DNA from: Astrocystis sublimbata
Taxonomy: Eukaryota; Ascomycota; Sordariomycetes; Xylariales; Xylariaceae
DNA length: 64,000 nucleotides
Reading direction: 5' to 3'
NCBI GenBank assembly: GCA_022453515.1
Contig: JAJNNY010000007.1
Span: 930,001-994,000, forward strand
Part shown: positions 56,289 to 64,000 of the stretch, piece after piece
Position numbering within the stretch: position 1 is the first letter of the stretch
How the letters are laid out: each line of letters opens with the position of its first letter
Position numbers and translations under genes: made by a program
The notes under the pieces: generated by a model
Told to the model about the DNA's origin: nothing
The model's database searches: none
Seen by the model: only the letters and a program-made list of their open reading frames with translations

Positions 56289-57696
56289 GTCACTCACTCC
56301 CCCTTTTTGGGCCCTAAAGGGTCCTTAAATAAGTACGGCAAGTTCAGGTGCCTAGTGACCTGGTATCAGTGGCGTAAGCAATTCTTTATCAACTTAAGTC
56401 CTTCCTTCTTATTGCTTGCTAACTAGAGTGGTTTCTCGAAATAACCTCTTATGAAAGATTTCCCTCTCAAGTCTAGAGTTAGCAATGAAAGAAGTAGCGT
56501 GAGAGATGCAGGGAATCAATATTCAGCGAGCACAATACACTGCCACATTCTATGATGAAAATCTTCTGCACGATTCGCGAACAATAACTACAGTCCGGTT
56601 CCCCGCAGTCGCATCGGTAGCGTGATTCCCGAACGATATTGCTCCATCGGCACCGGCATTGGGATGCGGGGGAATCCTCCCCCATCTCCAACTTGATCGG
56701 CTCCGTCTACCTGTCTACTCCAGAACTTGAACCGACCAGAGAACTCGGGGCAGTGCGAAGAATATCTGAAACTCGAGAATTCGGTCATAACTCAACTGTT
56801 GCAGTTGCAATTACAGTGGTCGGAGTTGTAATTGCCAATATTACTCATGATTTGTACCCAGAACCGGCCCTGGAATGAGTTCTTGTGATTCGGCTCTCAT
56901 GAGCATCCCGCTGCAAGCAAATGTAGGGTACGCCATAGAGTTCACGAGTTGTCGTAGTTGTCAATCTTGGTCATGGCTACTTTTACTATTAGCCCCTCAA
57001 GTACTTGAAGTGTTGGGCCAGGGCGAGACCCATTGATGTGATAATTTCATAACACTTTCAATAACCAATGAGTGTTCAACTTTTTCTACTCAGCTCTGCA
57101 ATACTTGCCAGTCCGATTTTTTCAGCCTTTCAAAAATCGACAGAAGAAGGGATGTGATGGGCATCGATCGTATTCCAATGTATTAGCTGCTTATACGGGC
57201 GATGGGCGATTGCTCCACCAGCCCAGCCGTCAAAGGACTGTCAACTAGCCCCTGAAACCCATGTAATATACATAAAGCCCATGTCTACCATTGCGCCTAT
57301 TATACGATGTGTAGGCATACCATTCCCCCAATGCAAGAAGTTCCCTCCTCATTTTGACGGATGCAAAAGGCCATTAAGCCTTTACAGCATGTCCGTTCCA
57401 GGGCAGCTGTTGGCCTTGCTCCAAGGATTGCTACACCCTTGTAGTCTGTCAAAGGCGAGCCTATCAATGAAGCTGGCAATATTGAGCGATATCAACTCCA
57501 GACGTCACGCTATCCTCCGTACCAGTGTGCTCGCATCCCCGAAGCTATTCTCAAGCCAGGCAGCGCGGATAATCTTTAGACACAGCATTTGCAATGGTAC
57601 GACTGTAGACCCAGACCATCGGATTACAATGCGCACCCTGCCTGTGTGAAAACACCGGCTCGGCGGAATAGTAAATCTTCTGCTTGAGAAGACTAC
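56289..57696. other. Intergenic upstream of the dehydratase gene
   Basis: 1.4 kb. Two CGG-N2-CCG sites lie at 56648-56655 and 56698-56705, with an inverted GGGGGAATCCTCCCCC between them. A 122-codon ORF at 57281-57649 has no recognisable domain. Confidence 0.45.
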
Positions 57697-59384
57697 CTAC
57701 ACGCTCTGAGGGTAGACGCTCGCGGGCTGCAAAGGGCGTGTAAGAGACAGAACTTATCATCAATAGACGGGTGGGTAGATTGCACGTACCGGACTGTTCA
57801 ACATAGTGTTGCGTTTGTTTCGACCCTTCTTAATATGGCTCTTCAAAGCAGAAGAATCAAGAGGCTTGAGCAATTCAAAGCTGCAAAGAAGTTCTGCCGA
57901 GACAGACATAACTGCGCCCCAATTGTCAAATTCGCCACAGTACTGAATGATTCTGTTAGCGTCTCAATCTTGTGCGGCTGGCGAATGATACATACGTTTG
58001 GTGCGCTGAAGACGGTGACCAACACCCTGTCATTGAAGAATTCGTAGCCGTCTTCCACAACCATGTGCGCACGGCATACGAGATCGAAATCGTGCGTAGC
58101 AAGGAAGTCGGTGATGACCTTCTTCCCGAAGCAGTAGCTCACTCCCCTTTCATTGGCCTCCCAATCGGCCTCCATGTCAGCCGGGTCAGACCAGAGCAAG
58201 TCGTTTAGCAGTCCATAGTCGGGGACATCCGTTGGACGAGCAATATTGCGGATGTCATCCATGTGTCCCAGAGCCGGAGATAGACCACCGTGAACGCAAA
58301 AGATCTTCCCGGCTACTATGGAAGCGATAGGTAGCGTATTGAAACAATCGACGAAAGTCTTCCAGATTTTGATATTGCACCTTCGTTTGCATTCATCATA
58401 GAACCCATAGACACGGGTCACATTAGCACATTCATGATTTCCGCGGAGAAGGAAGAAGTTCTCAGGGTATTTGAGCTTGTAACAAAGTAGCAACAGGATC
58501 GTCTCAAGAGACTGCTTTCCCCTGTCGACGTAGTCGCCAAGGAAAAGAAAGTTGGCCGAAGGGGGAAACCCGCACATCTCGAACATGCGGATCAGATCGG
58601 TATATTGTCCATGGACGTCGCCAACAATCTTAACGGGTGCATCGAGCTCAAGCAGTGCTGGTTGGGAGAGGAACACTTCTCGCGCCCTCTGGCATATAGC
58701 TACAATTTCGGCATTCTTTAGGCAGACACTTTTGGTGACTTTGCCGGCGTAGGCGGCATCCAGTAGTCGTTTGATGAAGTCGTCAAGATCGATATCGTTG
58801 ATGTCGCCCATGGCCACGCTACTGGGCTGTTCCTCCGGGGGCCCATTTTGTATTAGATTGGTTGTATTTTCCCTCTTGACAAGGATCGAAGCCCCAGGTT
58901 GCTGCTGCACTTGTGGGTTCGAGTTAGCAGCACCAGACGGGGGTTGATCCGAGACGTGGTCCACCTCTCCAGAAGCTTGAGCTGCGCTGATATCTGCATG
59001 GCCAGATTTCATCGATGCAGACTGTATGGGCGACGGCGGGGGCTGCGTATCGTCAAGCGGGGACGTCACGGAGTCTGGCGACTGCGGACTTGTCATGGAA
59101 TCGACGCGGCTGTGCCGCGACACCCCAGACTTACTGCTTCGTCCAGACCGCACGGACGCGACATCGGATTTATCGCCATTCTCGCCGTTAGAGAGAACCG
59201 CGGAATTGCGTGGACTATCCGTCTTCCCACTACCGGGGATTTTAGACCGAAGTGTCTTGAAGGAGCGCGACGAGTCCTTGGTATCCGATTTGCCGAAGGA
59301 AGGGTATGACTGGAGACCATCGGATGCGCCAGGGGCAGCCGACCCCTTCACGCTTCCGCTTTCTTTGGAATTCTGGTTTCCCAT
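57697..59384 (-). CDS. ppz1: Ppz1-type serine/threonine protein phosphatase
   Basis: Three exons, 59384-57996, 57942-57790 and 57726-57697, give 523 aa; the last exon is 30 nt. The start [11 protein letters not shown] has Gly2 and Ser6 for N-myristoylation. A disordered Ser/Pro-rich N-terminus (~190 residues) precedes a PP1-like domain with [10 protein letters not shown] (about 258), [41 protein letters not shown] and FSAPNYCGEFDN, the last joined across intron 1. Only spliced exon 3 gives the Ppz-type end [14 protein letters not shown]. By family it controls salt tolerance, K+ transport and cell-wall integrity and is inhibited by Hal3-like proteins. The 5' side has a very long non-coding stretch. 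Confidence 0.94.
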
Positions 59385-61140
59385 GCTATCTCGGCGGGTG
59401 TATCGAAGGATGTCCTGAAAAATGACCGAGCCTCGTGCCTCGTAGAAGTCCAGCCAAGGAAACGAGTGCCCAGACGCCCGTGGTCCGGGGTATTAGGTGT
59501 ATACAGATGCTGGTGGATTTGCTGCCGTTGTTACTGTTAGGGAGGGTGGAACAGTTGAACCAGGATGGCAAGGATGAGAACGGAGGAGGTTTGAGAAGCC
59601 GTTGTGGCGTCCGTCTTCGTGAACCGAGGAGTTAGATCGTGTGCCAGAGAGGTGCTCGAACAAGCGCCGACGGAAAGTCTCGAAGAATCGGTGCTGACGC
59701 GGAGATTTCGGAGGTATCGAGCGGAATAAGTGCGGTGAGCGTGTGGGCGAGTAGATGTTGATCTATGACGAACGCGTAGGTGGGTACCTTTGGACTATCT
59801 ATATAGCTGGAGTAAAAGATCAGTCACGCTCATTTCGTTGTTCTGTGCCGGATCCTGAGTGGGCTGGACGCAACAGCGTTGAGTCAAGAGCTGGACTTGA
59901 AAGAGCCTGGCAATTGACAATTTGGCGTTGTTGCGACAAGCAATAAAGAACGAAGGAGATAGGAGGCGATGGCTAGGGTGAGATAGCCAGCAAGCAACGG
60001 TGAGGGTGTAAAATGCGGGGAGGAGCTTTTCTCAAGTAAGCGCTTGCTTCCTGGGATATGCGGTGCGTGTGTGCGGATGTATAGTAGTGTCAGGTCGGGA
60101 TAGAGGACTAGTCCGGCTACCTGGCGAGCCGGGCTACCTGTGCACTCGTACCGTCCGCGCGGGAGCCTCAACAAAGAGAGGCGGGAGAGTCAGAAGAGGC
60201 AGCGGCTGTGGTATCTGACACGAGACGGATTCAAAGACACGAGAGAGAAAAGAGAGAGAGAGAGATGTACCGTACTCGATGGGCAGAGCAGCAACAACAG
60301 CAGCAGCAGCAGCAGTAGCGGTCGCAGGCGTTTAGACAGATAGTAGGCAAGAGAAACGGAGGCGAGCTGTAGGCGCTACTTGTCGAAGAAACAATACAGG
60401 TCAGTTCAGGTCAGCCCGGTCGGTCGCAACGCGGCGCGGCGCCAAGCGTCTGATGGTTGGGAACTTGGGCTTAGGTGTGGTGAAGGTTATCAGCAAGGTT
60501 TCGCCGACTGAAGGCTGGCCTGGGCAGAAACCGGGCTAGTCGATGGTGCTGGCGGCGCTGTGGCTTGTCATTGGCAGGCGTGGCACGTGGAGGTGCTTTC
60601 CGACGGACAGTCATGCGATCGAGTCGAGTTGAGTCGAGTTGCGTCGAGTCGAGTCGGCCGATGACGATGACGATGGACAGCAGGCAAGGGACGGGGACCT
60701 GACACTTCTCGCCTCGATGCCGGGAGGACGAACGATGGAAGGGACGGGTGAACGAACGAACGAACGAACGATAGAGAGGGTGCAGTATAGGGATGCAGAT
60801 GCAGATGCCCTGGTCTGGTCTGGTCAGGTCAGGTCAGGTCAGCGTCAGACGGGTCACAGGTAACAGCAGCAAGGTGTAGGTATGGTAGTATGATAGTAGT
60901 ATGTGTGGTGGATGTGGGATATGTATCGAGTGCTGTTTTGGGAACAACGGTAAGGATGTGTGGTGTTCGGATTCCTGGATGGAGACATACAGCGGCGAAC
61001 GAGGCTTGGGCTCGCAGGCAGGCTTCAGGCTCGCAGGCTTCAGGCTTCTGGCTTCAGGCTCGGGCTCGGGGACGTGTGGTGGATTCGTCTGGCTCGGGGC
61101 TAAGTCCCACGATGCCGCGTTGCCTTTGCTTTTTGGCTGG
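59385..61140. other. Non-coding DNA upstream of ppz1, dense in unrelated simple repeats
   Basis: No gene is supported here. The stretch holds (GA)n at 60241-60264, (CAG)n at 60287-60315, a GAGTC/GAGTT array at 60619-60656, (GAAC)n at 60750-60771, (GGTCT/GGTCA)n at 60810-60842, and a GCAGGCTTCAGGCT array at 61010-61071. It probably contains the ppz1 promoter and 5' leader. Confidence 0.6.
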
Positions 61141-64000
61141 TGGCGCAAGTTGGTGCTGAATAAGGCTTGGCTTGGCTTGGGGTGTGGTCTGGTCTACGGA
61201 CAGTGCAGCACGTCTCCAGAGTCTCAAGACTGGGTAGAGGTAGCGTAACCAACGTACGTTGACGTTGCCAAGGAGTCGAGGTCTACTTGGCAGTCGCTTG
61301 GGTTCAGTCTTGGACGCTGTTCTTTGGCTCGCTTTGGTTCAGCGCTCTTCTTTGCTTATTCCCTTCTTTGGGTTCCCTTCTTTGGGTCGTTGGAATCCAG
61401 AGGATGCGGATGCTGTGGCCCTCCGCACGGTGTGGTCCGGTGTGTTTGCTGCGTGCAGGTTGGCTGCAGGGACGTTCGAAAGGGAGAGGACAATCAATCG
61501 TCTATTTATTCTTTTGCAGACCTAGTGATGTAGCAGCGTGGGTGGGCGGGTGAGTGTTCCAAGTTGCAGGCCAGGTGGTTTGTCATGGGAAAGGGGACGC
61601 CGTCGTTCTCGGTATCTATAGATTGTATAGGTATACAATCTCCCTATGGTTAGACATGTAGGAACAGGTTGGCGCCCTGAAGGGAGAAAAAAAAGATATT
61701 CTGCAGACAAGATGGAGTGCATGCATTAGGTACAGAGGTATCTATCTGCCTGGTCCGCTAGCACCTACAGTAGGTACCTTGGCCCATGGATGGCCCGGGG
61801 AGCTCAAGTGCGGCGGGAGCAGGTGCACGCACAGCGCTTAGGGCACTCAAGGGTAGTACTTCCTACCTAGGTAGTGGCGGTCTGCCCCGCAAATGCAAAT
61901 GCCACTGCATCGAGGTCCAAATGCAGCGCACGGCACTGGAGTGGCCCGCCGCAACGACCCATCCTCCGTCCGGCGTCTTAGGTATATCATATTATCAATT
62001 ACATTGCCTACCTACCTACCTTAGATAATATAAGCTACCAATACAATGCCGTGAGGAGATCCAGCTGAGGTATATATTTATTTACCAAAATTGACCCCGC
62101 CTGAGCTTCGTCTTTGGAGGCCATCTACATTCATGGGTGAGTGTAGGTGCCCATGGGAGCAGCTATCTGCTGCCGAATACATGAGCTTGGTTCGACATCT
62201 ATTCATCACATTTCAAGTAAGCCTGGGCAAATTCGGAACATAGGTTATATAGTGTTGTCGAGTTTGTGTATTAACGGTAGCTAGGTAGCTAGCTTATCCC
62301 AGGGTCAGTGTTGGGAGCCAAACCTCAAACTTTTTGGTCAACCTTACGATATCTCGTTGGACCTCGAATCATGCGGAAACTATCTACATGGGTCACCGTA
62401 TTTGGAGCGGCATCTCGGCTCACCCGTCCACTACTACCTAACGACATAGCTGACGGTTAGCTATGCGAAAACCTCATCTTCATTCCTCCAAGTAGTACGT
62501 CCCTCTCTCCTTACCCCAGAATTCCTGAAGTAGTCAAATAGCCTATTTGTAGTGTGGTACGTGGACACGACATTGGAGACGAGATAGGCCACATGCCCAC
62601 TTCGAATGCTTGAGCGTGCCCATACAAGCCCATACAGGTAAGCGCGCCGGTCCTCTGCCGCACGTGGCAGGTGAGGACGAAGATGTCTCTCATGGTTGGT
62701 AGGGGGGGACGAAGATAGGAGCGCGCATTGCCAAAGGTGGCGCGTTATTTGTCCAGTAGCAGGCTAATCAGAGATGTCAAATTAATTTGTATTTTTGAGT
62801 CCCGTCCTTTCTTCGTTGCTGTCACCTCAACTCCGCCGGAGCTCCAATCATCGGCCCTCCGCGCTGCCTCTCAGGAATGCCCCCATCGCATCGACGAAAA
62901 TGATTAGATTCGACATCATCCGGATGGCCAGAGAATCGTATCAGTGTCCTTTGCAAATGAGAGCATCAGAGCTCCAAGGTCGCATTGGCGCGACAGACAA
63001 CATGGCTATCATGCAGACTGCTACAGGGAGGAGGTGTCGTCCGGGACTTCACAGGTCTGCAATGGAGCGTAGCTGCTGGCCACATATATCGAGAATGAAG
63101 CGATGAAGCATCTCTCGGGCGACGAGTCGCGCGAAGAGGATTGGCGAGACTGTGGATAATAACATCCGATGCCATTCATATCATTCATTGCCATTCGGTA
63201 GCCGCGATCTTCGAGGTGGTACGCTCAACCGACTTGGAGTGAGGGTTCCGAACCCCACTGGGAATGCCTCCCTGTCACGTTGCACTCTGTGAACCTATGA
63301 AGGCCTCAAACGAAGCACGCGGCGTGGCAGGCACCATCGCAACCTAATATATGTGGTCCGCGAGATGGCGTCCTTGGCTTTCACTTGGCGCACGATTTCG
63401 ATATTAACAAGAGAGCGTTACCAGTCGTACGGGTCATACCATATGTCATTGCAGTCCAAGTGGCATTGACAGTTCGGCATTCTTGGCTGGAACCTCGAAT
63501 CCAAAAGCCCAACCTCACATGCCGGGTCGTCCTGGCTTAGGTCTCACCGACGCTGCGCGGACTCCCGACTCTTAAACCAAGCACCTAACGATTGCCTGTC
63601 GAAGAAGACATCGTCTGGTTCGAGTCAACGGAATCGATAGAAATCCAGTAGGGGGTTGTGGCACTATATTGAGGGTTGCAGTTGTTTGTTGGTACCGAGG
63701 TAGGTAGGGAAGCTCAACGACAATAGGGAGGCGTGCAGTGGTAATCGGACCGCCTCGAGAGCATACCTAGGTATGTTCCATGAAGCATTTATTGTCGTTG
63801 GATCGTGGGAGATAGGGCTTGAGATCGTGTTATTGACAATGTTAAGAACCTGGGAGGGAGTTGACTAACAACTGCAATTGAAAACTAATATGTAACAAGG
63901 CACCTGTTCCCCTGTAGTCTAGCTACCGTATGTTATCTAAAGATATAAGTTCTCGTCTGTACCAGTGCTGACAACGAACTCAGCCTTATGCGTAGGCTGT
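61141..64000. other. Gene-poor stretch to the end of the window
   Basis: 2.9 kb with a CTTCTTTGGGTTCC repeat near 61360-61400 and several TACCTAGGTAGG motifs (about 61760, 61865, 62005, 63700, 63765). ORFs up to 103 aa show no domain. No RNA gene is supported. Confidence 0.45.

Noticed and set aside
57281..57649. 122-codon ORF upstream of the dehydratase
   Set aside because: No domain, no signal peptide and no codon pattern, and it lies close to the ppz1 3' end.
62795..63106. 103-codon ORF near the window end
   Set aside because: It starts with TTG, has no recognisable domain and sits in repeat-rich non-coding DNA.
63540..63660. tRNA-like B-box (GGTTCGAGTCA)
   Set aside because: No A-box at the right distance and no cloverleaf that pairs.

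Overview
The window reads as nuclear DNA of a filamentous ascomycete (Pezizomycotina, possibly a Sordariomycete). Genes are monocistronic on both strands. They are cut by short introns of about 50 to 140 nt with GT..AG ends and CTAAC/CTGAC-like branch sites. The gene content is typical of these fungi: GTPase-binding Rid1, Mdm1, an Ure2-type GST, fungal tyrosinase, a GAF/hybrid histidine kinase, an ABCA transporter, LMBD1, a Zn(II)2Cys6 regulator and Ppz1. Intergenic spaces are rich in variants of a TACCTAGGTA motif. All splice structures below were built by reading frames by hand, and for every intact multi-exon gene the exon phases add up to an open frame.

Layout. 0-5 kb: rid1-like GBD/FH3 protein (-) and divergent trm8 (+). 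5-8.6 kb: mdm1 (+). 10-12.1 kb: an SRSF1/Srp2-like SR protein (+) with a 6-nt microexon. 13-14.3 kb: Ure2-like GST (+) with a mitochondrial-type extension. 15.3-17.3 kb: secreted GH79 glycosidase (+). 17.6-20 kb: a broken DEDDh-exonuclease-like gene (-), a fold-back transposon remnant carrying telomere-like repeats, and a 79-aa protein. 20-23.1 kb: long gene-poor stretch. 23.1-25.3 kb: nine-exon secreted tyrosinase (+). 26.5 kb: small Cys-rich protein. 27.6-30.2 kb: Rad4/XPC (+). 31.4-36.3 kb: ABCA transporter (+), convergent with a hybrid histidine kinase (37.0-40.9 kb, -). 42.1-42.5 kb: solo LTR with a 5-bp target duplication. 43-44 kb: GFA/CENP-V enzyme (-). 45.1-46.9 kb: LMBD1-type membrane protein (-). 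48-48.7 kb: GNAT (+). 49-49.8 kb: GPI-type Cys-rich protein (-) whose second intron is almost wholly a repeat element. 50.4-56.3 kb: Zn2Cys6 factor (+), Ldh-family dehydrogenase (+) and convergent IlvD/Edd dehydratase (-). 57.7-59.4 kb: Ppz1-type phosphatase (-), followed by 4.6 kb of non-coding DNA with many unrelated simple repeats.

Most genes are ordinary housekeeping or surface functions that do not form one pathway. The one group that may work together is the regulator, dehydrogenase and dehydratase at 50.4-56.3 kb. It could be a small sugar-acid or hydroxy-acid catabolic module, with CGG/CCG inverted sites in the promoters. The most unusual structures are the in-frame 6-nt microexon in a splicing-factor gene, the repeat-derived structured intron at 49.2 kb, and the TIR element with telomere-like sequence at 19.0-19.5 kb.
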